A DNA stretch of 64,000 nt from Photobacterium atrarenae (GTDB lineage: Bacteria; Pseudomonadota; Gammaproteobacteria; Enterobacterales; Vibrionaceae), in NCBI RefSeq assembly GCF_024380015.1, contig NZ_CP101508.1, positions 620,001 through 684,000 on the forward strand, in the 5' to 3' direction. The position numbers were made by a program, and so were the translations under genes. How positions within the stretch are numbered: position 1 is the stretch's first letter; every line of letters begins with the position of its first letter. This document shows positions 31,732 through 42,300 of this stretch, in pieces. The notes under the pieces were generated by a model, which was not told the DNA's origin, did not search any database, and saw nothing but the letters and a program-made list of their open reading frames with translations.

Positions 31732-31762
31732 AAAGGCTCAGCGTTTAGTGCTGAGCCTTTTT
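31732..31762. terminator. Bidirectional terminator between yafD and mltD
   Basis: AAAGGCTCAGC/GCTGAGCCTTT stem with a short loop and a T5 run rightward; it lies between converging genes. Confidence 0.9.
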
Positions 31763-31790
31763 GTTGGGCTATAGGGCGAGATGGAAGCGA

Positions 31791-33380
31791 TTAAGCGCTG
31801 ACCTTGGTCACATCAATGTACAGCTTCAGTTTTTGTCCCGGCTTCAGATACTTCTGGCCCTGGATCTGGTTCCATTTCACCACATCAGAGACTTTGACTT
31901 TATAGCGCTGGGCAATGGCGCTCAGGTTGTCGCCAGAGCGAACTTTATAGTACACCGTACGGATCACCGCCCCGGATTTACTGTCTTTCCACAATGTTAG
32001 TTTCTGGCCGGCACGGAGTGGTTTGTTCTTGCGGATCCCATTCCATTTGGTGATTTGATCAATCTTGACCTTCTGGCTGCGGGCGATGGTCCACAGACTG
32101 TCGCCCGGTTTGACCGTGTAGGTCACCCGATATCCGTTGCCATGGGCATTTCGGTTACGAGTAGCGAGTCGGTTCGCCAGGAGTTGGCCATCGTCAGCCA
32201 TTGCAACCGGAATGAGCAGGTGACGACCGACACGGATGTTGGTACCCGTCATGTTGTTGGCCCGCTGGATCAGCTTGGTGGTGGTCTGGTGTTTCTGTGC
32301 CAGTACACTGAGCGTATCGCCGTTTTTCACACGATAACGAACGACTTTCATCCCTTGCTTGCCGTTACTGACAAAGTTGGTCTGGAACTGTTCGACATGA
32401 TTGATGGGTAGCAGCAGATGGTTCGGGCCGTCTGGGGCGGTGGCCCAGTGGTTATAGGCCGGGTTCAGACTTTGCAGCTCACTCAGTTTCAGCCCTGCGT
32501 ATTTGGCTGCCATGGCCAGATCCATCTGCGTCTCAGGCTTGATCAGTTTCACTGCCGGCTTGTTGGCAATCGCCGGGATTTCAATTCCATATTTGTTCTG
32601 GTTGCGGATCACATCGGCAACGGCCAGCAGTTTTGGTACATAACCGCTGGTTTCTTTCGGCAGATCCAGTGACCAGAAGTCGGTCGGCTTTCCGGCGCGC
32701 TTGTTTTTACGAATGGCGCGGAAAACCCGGCCTTCACCGGTGTTGTAGGCAGCCAGGGCATGGAGCCAGTTACCATCAAACTTGCGGTGGAGATATTCCA
32801 ATAAATCCAGTGCAGCTTCGGTTGAGGCCACAACATCACGACGGCCGTCATACCACCAGTTCTGTTGCAGTCCAAAGCGTCGGCCGGTATCGGGGATGAT
32901 CTGCCAAAGTCCGGCAGCCCGGCCATGGGAGTAGGCGAATTGATCAAATGAGCTTTCGACAATCGGCAGCAGCGCGAGCTCAAGGGGCAGATTACGCTTT
33001 TCGACTTCTTCTGTGATGTAGAACAGGAAAGGTTCAGCACGATTGGCAACGGTTTTCAGGTGACCCGGGTAGCGAAGATACCAATTCCGATAGTGGCGAA
33101 CCTGTTTGTTATCCGGGATCGCCGTGGTGATCTGCATGGTGATCCGCCGCCAGAGATCTTCTTGCTCCTGAGGCGTGGGTACTTTGGCCGGCGGCTTGAC
33201 TGCGACAGGCGGACTCTTGGTGATTGTGGGTTGTGGTGTTGGTGTGAGCGGCGCCTGCACTGGGGCAGGGGGCTCGTTATTGTTTTTGCTGTTGGTTTGC
33301 TCTTCTACTGTATTTGTCGTATTTAAAATTTGGCAACCAGCCAGTAATAGCGCGCTTGCTACAAAAAATCGGGACTTCAT
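31791..33380 (-). CDS. mltD: Membrane-bound lytic murein transglycosylase D
   Basis: 529 residues. Lipobox LLAGC with Cys16 gives a lipid anchor. A Pro-rich linker (about 38-70) is followed by the SLT family 1 domain with the catalytic Glu142 in ALLPIVESSFDQ, then GLWQIIPDTGRRFGL and ALAAYNTGEGRV. Three LysM repeats lie at the C-terminus (near residues 345, 420 and 475; for example YTVKPGDSLWTIARSQKV). It cuts peptidoglycan glycan strands to 1,6-anhydro ends at the outer membrane. It has one more LysM than the two of E. coli MltD. Neighbour of gloB, as in E. coli. Confidence 0.97.
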   Translation of the reverse strand: MKSRFFVASALLLAGCQILNTTNTVEEQTNSKNNNEPPAPVQAPLTPTPQPTITKSPPVAVKPPAKVPTPQEQEDLWRRITMQITTAIPDNKQVRHYRNWYLRYPGHLKTVANRAEPFLFYITEEVEKRNLPLELALLPIVESSFDQFAYSHGRAAGLWQIIPDTGRRFGLQQNWWYDGRRDVVASTEAALDLLEYLHRKFDGNWLHALAAYNTGEGRVFRAIRKNKRAGKPTDFWSLDLPKETSGYVPKLLAVADVIRNQNKYGIEIPAIANKPAVKLIKPETQMDLAMAAKYAGLKLSELQSLNPAYNHWATAPDGPNHLLLPINHVEQFQTNFVSNGKQGMKVVRYRVKNGDTLSVLAQKHQTTTKLIQRANNMTGTNIRVGRHLLIPVAMADDGQLLANRLATRNRNAHGNGYRVTYTVKPGDSLWTIARSQKVKIDQITKWNGIRKNKPLRAGQKLTLWKDSKSGAVIRTVYYKVRSGDNLSAIAQRYKVKVSDVVKWNQIQGQKYLKPGQKLKLYIDVTKVSA

Positions 33381-33451
33381 GGAACCTGCCTATAGCCAAA
33401 ATAGTTGGAGATGATACTTGTCCAGCCACCTTGGTTACAAGTGATGCAGGT

Positions 33452-34210
33452 TCAAAAATCGTCCTTCCAGCGGCGCAGTGCGGCGAACGTTTCCAGATCG
33501 CTGTCGTCAAATGCTTTATCTGCAACAGATTTTTTGATACTGGCCTGATCGCAACGCAAAAATGGATTGATCAGTTTTTCTTGGCGCAAGGTGGATGGAA
33601 TCGTACTGATGCCATGAGCGCGCAAGCGGCTAACCGTTTCCCGGTAGCGCTGCAGGTGCGGATTATCCTGCTCGGCAACCAGCGCGAAAGCCAGGTTACT
33701 GCTGGTATATTCATGAGCGCAGTAGACTTCGGTTTCCTCCGGCAGTGCCGCCAGTTTTTGCAGCGACAGATACATTTGTTCCGGTGTGCCTTCAAACAGT
33801 CGCCCACAGCCGGCAGAGAACAGGGTATCGCCGCAGAAGAGCTTGCCATCACCGACATAGGCAACATGACCGCTGGTGTGACCCGGCACGCCCAGTACCA
33901 TGAAGCGCTCGCCGAAAATTTCGACCTGGTCGCCGTCATTCACGGTTTGCGAAGCGCCCGGAATCGGTTCGTTGACCGGGGCGACAATATTGGCTTTTGG
34001 GTAGTGGCGTTTCAGTTCGCTGATCCCGCCGATGTGGTCGTGGTGGTGGTGAGTCACCAGAATCGCATCCAGGATCAGCTGCTCTTGCTCTAACACTTTG
34101 ATGACCGGGGCTGCATCTCCGGGATCGACCAGCACGCAGTGATTGTCCGGACTGTGAATCAGCCAGATGTAATTGTCATTAAATGCAGGTATGCTTTTTA
34201 CTGTAAGCAT
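33452..34210 (-). CDS. gloB: Hydroxyacylglutathione hydrolase (glyoxalase II)
   Basis: 252 residues of the metallo-beta-lactamase fold. The metal site [10 protein letters not shown] is at residues 53-62; further ligands are in [11 protein letters not shown] and [18 protein letters not shown], and [13 protein letters not shown] binds substrate. It turns S-lactoylglutathione into lactate and glutathione, the last step of methylglyoxal detoxification. Divergent from the yafS-like gene with a 39-bp gap, so promoters must overlap. Confidence 0.97.
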   Translation of the reverse strand: MLTVKSIPAFNDNYIWLIHSPDNHCVLVDPGDAAPVIKVLEQEQLILDAILVTHHHHDHIGGISELKRHYPKANIVAPVNEPIPGASQTVNDGDQVEIFGERFMVLGVPGHTSGHVAYVGDGKLFCGDTLFSAGCGRLFEGTPEQMYLSLQKLAALPEETEVYCAHEYTSSNLAFALVAEQDNPHLQRYRETVSRLRAHGISTIPSTLRQEKLINPFLRCDQASIKKSVADKAFDDSDLETFAALRRWKDDF

Positions 34211-34249
34211 GAAATTGTCTCCAGCCTTGAAGGTGTTGAGCGATAACGT

Positions 34250-34996
34250 ATGAAGCCAGCCCGAATACTCGCAGAGATAGACCCCCCATACTCCTGGTCA
34301 CAGGTTGCCAATGGTGAATGGGCAGCCGAGCTGCTTCAGGCGCAGCTTGATGAATGGTGGCCGAAACTGTTTGGCTACCATATGCTCAAGCTGGGCGGGT
34401 TAAGCTGCGAACTTGCCAGCGGCCATTGTAACATTCAGCATCAGATTTGCATCGATAAGTTCAATCCGCTTCATAATGTGATCGCCGATCACCAAGCGTT
34501 GCCTTTTGTTGAAAAGTCCTTTGATGCTTGTGTGATTGCCCATCAATTTGATTATTGCCCGGATCCGCACCGCTTGCTGCGTGAGATAGACCGGGTGATG
34601 GTAGACGATGGCTATCTGCTGCTCAGTGGCTCGAATCCGCTCAGCTGGCTCGGGGTGCGCGGGTTGCTGCCCTGGAATCGCAAACGCTTTCCGTGGAAAG
34701 GTCGGATGTTTATGCCGATGCGGGTCAAGGACTGGCTGGGCGTGCTGAATTATGAAGTGGTGTTCCATGAAAACTTCGCGGTCCTGCCGGCGACCCGGCA
34801 CCAGGCGTGCTCGGCCTGGGCGGAGAGCCTGCTGTCTGAGAATTTTTCATCGCTCGGGAGCCTGTATCTGATTGTCGCCCGCAAGCGGACCTTTCCGCTC
34901 AAGCCCATCAAGCCGACCTGGAAGCTCCGCCGACAGCTGACCCCGCTGGGACTGAACTGCCGGACCAAAGCGAGTCAGAATACCCAGAGTCAATAA
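34250..34996 (+). CDS. yafS: SAM-dependent methyltransferase, YafS-like
   Basis: 248 residues of the class I methyltransferase fold, Methyltransf_11 type. [20 protein letters not shown] and [20 protein letters not shown] cover motifs after the SAM-binding strand; [16 protein letters not shown] follows. Motif I itself is degenerate (no clear GxGxG), as in other YafS proteins. The target is unknown. Synteny gloB-yafS-rnhA-dnaQ is conserved with E. coli. Convergent with rnhA, 22 bp apart. Confidence 0.87.
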   Translation: MKPARILAEIDPPYSWSQVANGEWAAELLQAQLDEWWPKLFGYHMLKLGGLSCELASGHCNIQHQICIDKFNPLHNVIADHQALPFVEKSFDACVIAHQFDYCPDPHRLLREIDRVMVDDGYLLLSGSNPLSWLGVRGLLPWNRKRFPWKGRMFMPMRVKDWLGVLNYEVVFHENFAVLPATRHQACSAWAESLLSENFSSLGSLYLIVARKRTFPLKPIKPTWKLRRQLTPLGLNCRTKASQNTQSQ

Positions 34997-35018
34997 TCAC
35001 GCCTTCGCTGAGCAGGGC

Positions 35019-35486
35019 TCAGGCTGTGGCCTGATAGCCCTCATCTTCTTGGGTCGGCGATTCTGCCGCCGTCCGGGCCAGCTCATCACACCGTTCGTTT
35101 TCCGGGTGGCCGGCATGGCCTTTGACCCAGTGCCAGGTGACTTGGTGGCGTTGGGTTTCGGTGTCCAGGCGCTGCCAGAGATCGGCATTTTTCACCGGCT
35201 TCTTGTCGGCGGTTTTCCAGCCGCGCTTCTTCCAGTTATGGATCCACTGGGTGATCCCCTGGCGGACATACTGGCTGTCGGTGGTGAGATCAACCTGGCA
35301 GGATTCTTTCAGGCTGGCGAGGCCGACAATGGCGGCCAGCAGCTCCATCCGGTTGTTGGTGGTCAGGAAAAAGCCTTCGCTGAGTTCTTTTTCATGCTGT
35401 TTATAGCGTAAAACGGTGCCGTAGCCGCCGGGACCTGGGTTGCCGAGGCAGGAGCCGTCGGTGAAAATTTCTACCTGCTTCGTCAT
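35019..35486 (-). CDS. rnhA: Ribonuclease HI
   Basis: 155 residues. The catalytic acids match E. coli: Asp10 ([16 protein letters not shown]), Glu48 (NNRMELLAA) and Asp70 ([11 protein letters not shown]); Asp134 lies in ERCDELAR. It cuts the RNA strand of RNA-DNA hybrids. The basic handle is the [19 protein letters not shown] segment. The open frame runs on upstream into dnaQ antisense, but the ATG at 35486 gives the family N-terminus [11 protein letters not shown]. Divergent from dnaQ with a 51-bp gap, the classic overlapping promoter arrangement. Confidence 0.98.
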   Translation of the reverse strand: MTKQVEIFTDGSCLGNPGPGGYGTVLRYKQHEKELSEGFFLTTNNRMELLAAIVGLASLKESCQVDLTTDSQYVRQGITQWIHNWKKRGWKTADKKPVKNADLWQRLDTETQRHQVTWHWVKGHAGHPENERCDELARTAAESPTQEDEGYQATA

Positions 35487-35537
35487 CTTTGGTAGTATTC
35501 GCATTAAGAAAAACTTTAGTCTGACACAATCGATACT

Positions 35538-36269
35538 ATGAAAGCTACTAACGACCGCATTATTGTCTTCGATACCGAAACAACCGGTATGAATATGACC
35601 GGCCCCCATTACGAGGGGCACTGTATTATCGAAATCGGCGCGGTTGAAATTATCAACCGTAAGCTGACCGGAAACAGCTTCCACGTCTACATCAAGCCGG
35701 ATCGCGCCATTGATGCTGAAGCCGTAGACGTCCACGGTATCACTGATGAATTTTTGCAGGACAAGCCGACCTATGCCGAGATCCATGATGAGTTTATGGA
35801 TTTCATTCGCGGTGCAGAGCTGGTTGCCCATAACGCGCCCTTCGATATCGGCTTCATGGATTATGAATTCGGCAAGCTGAACCGGGGAATTGGCAAGACC
35901 GAAGATTTCTGCAAAATCACCGATACTCTGGAGATGGCCAAGCGGCTGTTCCCGGGAAAACGGAATAACCTCGACGTCCTGTGTTCCCGTTACGGCATAG
36001 ATAACTCACACCGAACGCTCCACGGCGCTTTGCTCGATGCCGAGATCCTGGCCGATGTCTATCTGATGATGACCGGTGGCCAGACATCACTAGCCCTGAG
36101 CTCAGGCGAGGAAGAAAGTGATGCGGGTGCCGAAAATGCCATCCGGCGCCTGGCTTCGGGAAGAAAATCGCTAAAGATCATCCGACCATCGGCCGATGAA
36201 ATACAAGCGCATGAAGCGCGTTTGGATTTGATTGAAAAAAGTGGTGGCGCCCCGATGTGGCGTCAGTAG
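35538..36269 (+). CDS. dnaQ: DNA polymerase III epsilon subunit (3'-5' exonuclease)
   Basis: 243 residues. Exo[12 protein letters not shown] (Asp12, Glu14), Exo[19 protein letters not shown] and Exo[22 protein letters not shown] (His and Asp) are all intact. It proofreads for the replicative polymerase, and the C-terminal tail (from about 190) binds the alpha subunit DnaE. Divergent from rnhA. The TIGR03503 gene starts 7 bp after its stop and may be cotranscribed. Confidence 0.98.
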   Translation: MKATNDRIIVFDTETTGMNMTGPHYEGHCIIEIGAVEIINRKLTGNSFHVYIKPDRAIDAEAVDVHGITDEFLQDKPTYAEIHDEFMDFIRGAELVAHNAPFDIGFMDYEFGKLNRGIGKTEDFCKITDTLEMAKRLFPGKRNNLDVLCSRYGIDNSHRTLHGALLDAEILADVYLMMTGGQTSLALSSGEEESDAGAENAIRRLASGRKSLKIIRPSADEIQAHEARLDLIEKSGGAPMWRQ

Positions 36270-36276
36270 AGGTTTT

Positions 36277-37518
36277 ATGCGGCGGTTATTACTCATCGGG
36301 TTGTTGTTCCCTGTACTGTCTTGGGCAAAAGACAGTACGGTGATGTCGTGGCTGGATAACCGCTTTCGCATTGATCCTTCGGTGGAACAGGCCTCCTTTA
36401 TGGTCAAGCGGGCTGAGAACAGCCAGCCAATTGTCCTGGTGCGGCCGGATGGCAAGAAGTATTACTCGGTGCGCCATCCCAAGCATGTTTCCTGGTATGA
36501 AGAGCCGGGGATGGACATCATCTCGATTGAAAAACCGATGCCCGGGCCATGGCAGGCGGTCGGGCAGGTGACCCCGACAAATAAGATTATCGTCCTCTCG
36601 AATCTGGAGCTGGAAGTGGCTGATATGCCCGCCCGGCTTTATCAGTCTGAAACCCTGAAATTTACCGCGCGACTTTTTGAAAGCGGCCAACCGCTGCACA
36701 ACCGGGACTTTCTTGACCGGGTAAAAATGTCGGTGGTGTTTTACGAATATATCGAAGGCAGTGAAGACTTACCCCGGGAGGCCTGGCCCAGCCCCATCCC
36801 GCTGGGTGAGTTCGCTGACGATGGCCACAACTACGATGAGGTGCCCGGCGATGGCGTATTTACCGTGGCGATGCCGATCACGGTTCAGCCGGGAAAATAC
36901 CGGGTCAGGATCACGTCCGGCAACGGAATTTTTCTGCGCACCGTCGAGCAGGAGGTGCTGGTGTACCCGACCCCGATGACGGCCAGCTTTATTCAGGGGC
37001 GGGGGCGCAATGAATCCCATCAGGTGGTGGTGGAGACCGAAGCCGGGGCATTGAAGCCGGGCTCTCTGGCAGCGCATATCGTGCAGAAAAACCCGGAAGG
37101 AAAAATGCGCATCAGCCAGCAGCACGCGATGCCGGATGAAGACGGTCTGACTGTCCGCTTGCCCAACGGTGAAGCGCCGGGCCGCTATTCCTGGTCGGGC
37201 TGGCTGTACGGCACCGATAACTTCAATGATCGCGAGTTGATTTTCCAGCTGCCGGAAACTAATTTTGCGGTGATGGCCGAGTTGCAGCTCGATCGTAACC
37301 TGGAAGACTTCCGGGCCCAGCAGGAAGCCAGGGCCAAGCAAGAAGAACTGCTGAAGCTGGCCGCCGAAAAACAGGCGGCCCGGGAAAAAGCGATGAAGGT
37401 GATTCTCGGGGCAAACTTGCTCATTGTCGTGCTGGTGGTTGCGGTGGTCTTTTTGTGGCGCAAACGGAAAATAAAAAAAGCGCTGGAAGAAGACTCGCTG
37501 GTAGTGCCGGCTGCTTAA
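36277..37518 (+). CDS. TIGR03503 family membrane-anchored protein
   Basis: 413 residues. A signal peptide (MRRLLLIGLLFPVLSWA) precedes a periplasmic region of beta-rich sequence, a charged coiled-coil segment (about 345-378, AQQEARAKQEELLKLAAEKQ) and one C-terminal membrane helix (ILGANLLIVVLVVAVVFLW) with a short basic tail. This layout matches TIGR03503, found in Vibrionales and related bacteria, of unknown function. The ATG at 36277 has AGAGG just upstream; the longer frame from 36232 overlaps dnaQ. Likely topology: mass in the periplasm, tail in the cytoplasm. Confidence 0.85.
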   Translation: MRRLLLIGLLFPVLSWAKDSTVMSWLDNRFRIDPSVEQASFMVKRAENSQPIVLVRPDGKKYYSVRHPKHVSWYEEPGMDIISIEKPMPGPWQAVGQVTPTNKIIVLSNLELEVADMPARLYQSETLKFTARLFESGQPLHNRDFLDRVKMSVVFYEYIEGSEDLPREAWPSPIPLGEFADDGHNYDEVPGDGVFTVAMPITVQPGKYRVRITSGNGIFLRTVEQEVLVYPTPMTASFIQGRGRNESHQVVVETEAGALKPGSLAAHIVQKNPEGKMRISQQHAMPDEDGLTVRLPNGEAPGRYSWSGWLYGTDNFNDRELIFQLPETNFAVMAELQLDRNLEDFRAQQEARAKQEELLKLAAEKQAAREKAMKVILGANLLIVVLVVAVVFLWRKRKIKKALEEDSLVVPAA

Positions 37519-37851
37519 TTTCATCTTTGATATTCATCTGAATTAATCGCCGTCGTGGTTGGTTGCGTGCAGACCTCGCTGCTGCTTTGGCTGTATGGGT
37601 ATGCGGGCCTGTCATGTGGGCTGTATATTACGTCAGTCTCGGTTAGGGGCTTGGGGATAAGCATTCATGAACCGTCGGCTATCGACGGAGTCGATGGGGA
37701 TGAAGCCGGGGGCTGATGCCGTAAGATCATGGCCAGTAGTTGAGCGAGTTTCATGGACCCATCTAAAAGAGAGCCAATAAAAAAGGGAAGCATGGATTGC
37801 TTCCCTTTTACGTGGTATCAAGAGGCGCCGCTAAAGGGCTGAGTCAGGGGC
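37519..37851. other. Intergenic region between TIGR03503 gene and fadE
   Basis: 333 bp between converging genes. It has a small inverted repeat (CCGTCG-GCTAT-CGACGG, near 37672-37687) and the fadE terminator at 37776. A 62-codon antisense frame crosses it but has no family match. Nothing else is recognised. Confidence 0.6.
37776..37810 (-). terminator. Rho-independent terminator after fadE
   Basis: AAAAGGGAAGC/GCTTCCCTTTT stem with an ATGGATT loop. Read leftward, it is followed by a T-rich run (complement of the A tract at 37777-37784). Confidence 0.88.
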
Positions 37852-40302
37852 TCAGGCGGCGATGTTACTCTTTTCGGTCTGATATGCTTTGGCTGCCAGC
37901 TCATCGGAGTCAAAGTCATCGACGTTGATAGTGCGCAGGCGTCCTTCTTCAGCCCGGCGCATCAGCTCGGCCTCAGCTTCATTGATGGCGTTGAGTTCCA
38001 GGCCGATGGCGGCAATTCTATCTAACTGCATGAACGGGTATTTCTTACCGGCCGCCTGACAGATACGGTCATAGATCGGCTCGGCAGCAAGAATATCCTT
38101 CAGTGTTTCCTCAATCATGCCTACCGCATTGTTATCACAAGCTTCCAGGAACTGGCCTCGGCCGATCCGGGAGCGGGTTTCGCTCGGGGTCTGGATGATT
38201 CGTGCCAGCTGGTGGTCCAGCTTGTCTGACGGTTTCACACGGCCAAGGCCCCTTGGGAAGATCACCGCACGCAGCAGTGCCGCAATCGGACGGTTCGGGA
38301 AGTTTCGCAGGAACTCGTCCAGCGCCACCTGGGTCTGGTACAGCGAGTCTTGCAGGCCCCAGTGAACCAGCGGCAGATCTTCTTGCTTGCAGCCTTCATC
38401 AACGTAACGCTTGAGGGTTGCCGAAGACAGGTACAGCTGGCTCAGGACGTCCCCCAGGCGGGCTGAGAGGCGCTCTTTTCGCTTCAGCGAGCCACCCAGA
38501 ACCGCCATGGAAATATCAGCCAGCAGCGCCAGGTTGGCACTGTAACGGTTCAGTTGCTGGTAGTAGTGGGCGGTGGCATCTTTGCGCGGTGCCTTAGAGC
38601 CGCGGCCATCCGTCAGGCCCAGCCAGAATGAGCGAACCATATTGCTGATCACAAAGCCGACATGGCCGAACAGGGCATTGTCAAAGCCGTTCAGTGCCTG
38701 GTTGGTATCTTCCTGGTAGGCCGCGTCCATCTCTTCCAGAACGTAAGGATGGCAGCGGATTGCGCCCTGACCAAAGATGATCATCGAACGGGTCAGGATG
38801 TTGGCGCCTTCAACGGTGACGGCAATCGGCGCACCCTGGTAGCCGCGGGCCAGGAAGTTGCTTGGCCCCATGCAGATCCCTTTGCCCCCGACGATATCCA
38901 TCGCATCGATCACGCTGCGTTGGCTGCGGTGGGTGCAGTGGTATTTGACAATGGCAGAGATCACCGAAGGTTTCTCTCCCAGATCAATGCCTGACACGGT
39001 CAGGCTACTGGCTGCATCCATGACATAGGCATTGCCTGCAATGCGTGCCAACGGCTCTTCAATCCCTTCCATTTTACCGATCGGTAGTTTGAACTGGCGG
39101 CGGATCCGGGCATAGGCACCGGTTGCCATCGCCGCGGTTTTCAGCCCACCGGTTGAGTTGGACGGCAGGGTGATCCCGCGGCCCACCGACAGACATTCAA
39201 CCAGCATCCGCCAGCCCTGACCGGCCATTTCCTGGCCACCGATGATGTAGTCAATCGGGACAAAGACTTTCTCGCCCTTGGTCGGACCGTTTTGGAACGG
39301 CACGTTGAGCGGGAAGTGGCGGCGGCCAATTTCCACGCCGTCGATATCGGTCGGGATCAGCGCACAGGTGATCCCCAGTTCTTCTTCATCACCCAGCAGG
39401 TGATCCGGATCGGACAGCTTAAACGCCAGACCCAGCACAGTGGCAACCGGGGCCAGGGTGATATAGCGCTTGTTCCAGGTCAGCTCCATCCCCAGCACTT
39501 CTTCGCCTTGCCAGAGGCCTTTTTTCACGATCCCGAAATCCGGGATTGAGCCGGCATCGGAGCCAGCTTCCGGGCTGGTCAGGGCAAAGCAAGGGATCTC
39601 TTTCCCTTCGGCCAGGCGAGGCAGGTAATGATCTTTTTGCGCTTGGGTGCCGTAGTGCTGCAGCAGCTCTCCCGGGCCGAGTGAGTTCGGCACGCCGACG
39701 GTTGAAGACAGCACACCAGACACCCCGGTCAGCTTTTGCAGCACCAGGGACTGGGCGTAGGCAGAGAATTCCAGTCCGCCATACTCTTTCTTGATGATCA
39801 TGGCGAAGAACTTGTGTTCTTTGAGGTATTGCCATACTTCCGGCGGTAGATCAGCCAGCTCGTGCGTCACCTGGTAGTCGTTGACCATGCGGCATACTTC
39901 ATTGACCGGGCCGTCGAGGAAGGCTTTTTCTTCCGCGCTCAGGCGTGGTGCCGGGATATCATGTAGCTTGTTCCAGTTTGGCGCGCCGCGAAACAGATCC
40001 GCTTCCCACCACACGGTCCCGGCATCGATGGCTTCCTTCTCGGTGCGGGACATTTCCGGCATCACGCTCTTGAATGCTTTCAGGGCCGGTTTACTCAACA
40101 GGTTTCTGCGTACGGAGATGAGATTCAGCGGCAGTGCAACCAGGACGAACACCAGCCAGCTGTACTGGCCGACAATGTCCAGCAGGGAGCCCAGTGCCAA
40201 TGCGACTGCCAGGGTGATTGTAAAGGTTTTGAGGTTGGCTCGATGGTAGGCGAGCACACCTGTGAGACCAATGAGCCCTAGCAGGTACACGAGTGTCACC
40301 AT
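37852..40302 (-). CDS. fadE: Acyl-CoA dehydrogenase FadE
   Basis: 816 residues, the length of E. coli-type FadE. It oxidises acyl-CoA to trans-2-enoyl-CoA with FAD, the first step of fatty acid beta-oxidation. Two N-terminal hydrophobic stretches (residues 1-60) likely tie it to the membrane. The dehydrogenase core includes [40 protein letters not shown] (FAD and substrate contact) and the C-terminal DUF1974 region. AAGGAG precedes the ATG by 6-8 nt. A FadR-like operator lies 60-80 bp upstream, consistent with repression when long-chain acyl-CoA is absent. Confidence 0.97.
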   Translation of the reverse strand: MVTLVYLLGLIGLTGVLAYHRANLKTFTITLAVALALGSLLDIVGQYSWLVFVLVALPLNLISVRRNLLSKPALKAFKSVMPEMSRTEKEAIDAGTVWWEADLFRGAPNWNKLHDIPAPRLSAEEKAFLDGPVNEVCRMVNDYQVTHELADLPPEVWQYLKEHKFFAMIIKKEYGGLEFSAYAQSLVLQKLTGVSGVLSSTVGVPNSLGPGELLQHYGTQAQKDHYLPRLAEGKEIPCFALTSPEAGSDAGSIPDFGIVKKGLWQGEEVLGMELTWNKRYITLAPVATVLGLAFKLSDPDHLLGDEEELGITCALIPTDIDGVEIGRRHFPLNVPFQNGPTKGEKVFVPIDYIIGGQEMAGQGWRMLVECLSVGRGITLPSNSTGGLKTAAMATGAYARIRRQFKLPIGKMEGIEEPLARIAGNAYVMDAASSLTVSGIDLGEKPSVISAIVKYHCTHRSQRSVIDAMDIVGGKGICMGPSNFLARGYQGAPIAVTVEGANILTRSMIIFGQGAIRCHPYVLEEMDAAYQEDTNQALNGFDNALFGHVGFVISNMVRSFWLGLTDGRGSKAPRKDATAHYYQQLNRYSANLALLADISMAVLGGSLKRKERLSARLGDVLSQLYLSSATLKRYVDEGCKQEDLPLVHWGLQDSLYQTQVALDEFLRNFPNRPIAALLRAVIFPRGLGRVKPSDKLDHQLARIIQTPSETRSRIGRGQFLEACDNNAVGMIEETLKDILAAEPIYDRICQAAGKKYPFMQLDRIAAIGLELNAINEAEAELMRRAEEGRLRTINVDDFDSDELAAKAYQTEKSNIAA

Positions 40303-40829
40303 GATGATTCTCCTTATCGGGGGCTTGAGTGTTATTGTTCTTTGGGTACGTTTTATGCAAGGTAAGAGGTCTTACCACTTGGGGTAAGTGTAAGGTGTTT
40401 TTTAAGGAAATGTAAAATAATTTTCTGTTCTGAAAGTCGGCTGTTATGGCCGGGTGACGCGGCACCCCTTGTGGCATCAGGGATTGCACCAGATTATCCA
40501 GTACAAAAAATGAGGTTGCGGAAATAACTCATATAATGAATATGGTTAATTCCTGTGACTCACTTCACGCTTTTTTGGCCCAGTAGCCAAGATTGAGCGA
40601 AAACCGACCTGGCATGGGCACTTTCATGCCGGGTCATATTCAGTGATACGCCTCATCACAGTTATTACGTGAGCATTTGACCCCAAAGCGTCACAATGTG
40701 GCGCCTCAGGAGTCGACACCTTCCGCCGTTTCTATGTAAACTGCAGGCAGGGCGTACTAAGTCTCTGAGCTGGCGGAAAGCTTGCCGGAGCGGGACTGAG
40801 AACCGTAAATGAATAATAGAGATGAGCCT
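40303..40829. other. Intergenic region between divergent fadE and gmhA
   Basis: 527 bp. It holds a FadR-like site (40364-40380) and a hairpin-forming inverted repeat GACCTGGCATG/CATGCCGGGTC at 40606-40635 without a T-run. No ORF of note. Promoters for both genes must be here but are not individually clear. Confidence 0.6.
40364..40380 (-). promoter_or_regulatory. Candidate FadR operator upstream of fadE
   Basis: Read on the fadE strand: AAGTGGTAAGACCTCTT. The TGGT-N2-GACC core of the FadR consensus is exact and the outer bases fit partly. It is embedded in the inverted repeat GGTAAGAGGTCTTACC. PsrA or another TetR-like regulator is an alternative reader. Confidence 0.55.
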
Positions 40830-41411
40830 ATGTACCAAGACCTGATCCGTGCAGAGCTGACCGAAGCTGCTGACGTACTGAATCGTTTTCTGAGCGACGA
40901 CAAGAACATTGCCGATATCGAAGCGGCAGCGAAGCTGCTGGCTGCCTCGTTTAAGCAGGGGGGGAAAGTCTTGTCCTGTGGCAACGGCGGCTCACACTGC
41001 GATGCGATGCACTTTGCGGAAGAACTGACGGGTCGTTACCGGGAAAACCGTCCGGGCTATCCGGGGATTGCGATATCTGATCCAAGCCACCTGTCTTGTG
41101 TGAGTAATGACTTCGGCTACGATCACGTCTTTTCTCGTTATCTGGAAGCTGTTGGCGCTGCCGGGGATGTGCTGTTCGGCCTGTCTACATCAGGGAACTC
41201 CGGTAATATCCTGAAAGCGATTGAAGCTGCCAAGGTCAAAGGTATGAAAACCATTGCCCTGACCGGGAAAGATGGCGGTCAGATGGCCGGCCTGGCGGAT
41301 GTCGAAATCCGGGTGCCTCATTTTGGCTTTGCGGATCGCATTCAGGAAGTTCATATTAAAATTATCCATATTTTAATTATGTTGGTTGAGAAAGAGATGG
41401 CTGAGGCGTAA
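40830..41411 (+). CDS. gmhA: D-sedoheptulose 7-phosphate isomerase
   Basis: 193 residues starting [20 protein letters not shown], aligned with the E. coli start; an in-frame ATG at 40809 would add seven residues. It makes D-glycero-D-manno-heptose 7-phosphate for LPS inner core. The SIS-domain sugar-phosphate site is clear: [39 protein letters not shown] and the metal-site region [20 protein letters not shown]. Conserved neighbourhood fadE-gmhA-yafJ as in E. coli. The next enzyme but one in the pathway, gmhB, is 26 kb to the left. Confidence 0.97.
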   Translation: MYQDLIRAELTEAADVLNRFLSDDKNIADIEAAAKLLAASFKQGGKVLSCGNGGSHCDAMHFAEELTGRYRENRPGYPGIAISDPSHLSCVSNDFGYDHVFSRYLEAVGAAGDVLFGLSTSGNSGNILKAIEAAKVKGMKTIALTGKDGGQMAGLADVEIRVPHFGFADRIQEVHIKIIHILIMLVEKEMAEA

Positions 41412-41454
41412 TGCCGGCCCTCGTGACGGCCTATGAATGAGAGTATAAAGGACT

Positions 41455-42243
41455 ATGTGTGAGCTACTTGGCATGAGTGCCAATGTGCCGACGGATATTT
41501 GTTTCAGCTTTACCGGGCTGATGCAGCGGGGCGGTAAAACCGGCCCGCACCAGGACGGGTGGGGGATCACCTTTTATGAAGGGCGGGGCTTCCGCACTTT
41601 TAAAGATCCCAATCCCAGTTGTCGTTCGCGAATTGCTGAACTGGTGCAGGAATACCCGATTAAAAGCTGCGCGGTCGTCAGTCATATACGGCAGGCGAAC
41701 CGCGGTGGCGTCAGCCTGGAAAATACCCACCCTTTTACCCGCGAGTTGTGGGGCCAATATTGGACGTTTGCCCATAATGGCCAGCTGACCGGCTATGATA
41801 CGCTTGATACCGGACGCTTTAAGGCAGTTGGGGATACCGACAGTGAAATTGCTTTCTGCTGGTTGCTCAATCAGCTTGAAGCACGGTTTCCGGACAAGCC
41901 GGAGCGACTGGAGCCGGTTTACGAGTTTGTCGCTACCTGTTGTGATCAGCTGCGCCAGCTCGGGGTGTATAACATGCTGGTCAGCAATGGTGAATTTGTG
42001 CTGACCTATTGTACCAACAACCTGCACTGGATCACGCGCCGGGCACCTTTTGGCCGGGCCTCGCTGATTGATGAAGATGTTACGATCGATTTTCAGCAAG
42101 AAACCACACCCAATGATGTGGTGACGGTGATCGCGACGCAGCCGCTGACCAATGATGAGAACTGGCACAAGATGCAGTCGGGTGAGCTCAATGTGTTTTA
42201 CTTTGGTGAGCAGATCTACTGTCGCACGGTCGAATCAGACTAG
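41455..42243 (+). CDS. yafJ: Class II glutamine amidotransferase, YafJ
   Basis: 262 residues. MCELLGMSAN exposes Cys2, the Ntn-type nucleophile after Met removal. HQDGWGITFYEGRGF, HIRQANRGGVSLENTHPF (Arg and Asn for glutamine binding) and WTFAHNGQL are the GATase II site. It is a stand-alone glutaminase domain; the acceptor is unknown. It lies 43 bp after gmhA and probably shares its transcript; a strong terminator follows. Confidence 0.95.
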   Translation: MCELLGMSANVPTDICFSFTGLMQRGGKTGPHQDGWGITFYEGRGFRTFKDPNPSCRSRIAELVQEYPIKSCAVVSHIRQANRGGVSLENTHPFTRELWGQYWTFAHNGQLTGYDTLDTGRFKAVGDTDSEIAFCWLLNQLEARFPDKPERLEPVYEFVATCCDQLRQLGVYNMLVSNGEFVLTYCTNNLHWITRRAPFGRASLIDEDVTIDFQQETTPNDVVTVIATQPLTNDENWHKMQSGELNVFYFGEQIYCRTVESD

Positions 42244-42300
42244 CGCTTGCACGTTGACAGCATTGCGGTTCGAAGTAGTCGTGGTGGAATGACACAGTAT

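Noticed and set aside
37633..37821. 62-codon leftward frame between the TIGR03503 gene and fadE
   Set aside because: No family match, overlaps the fadE terminator and has no ribosome site. It may be part of an intergenic repeat, but only one copy is in this window.
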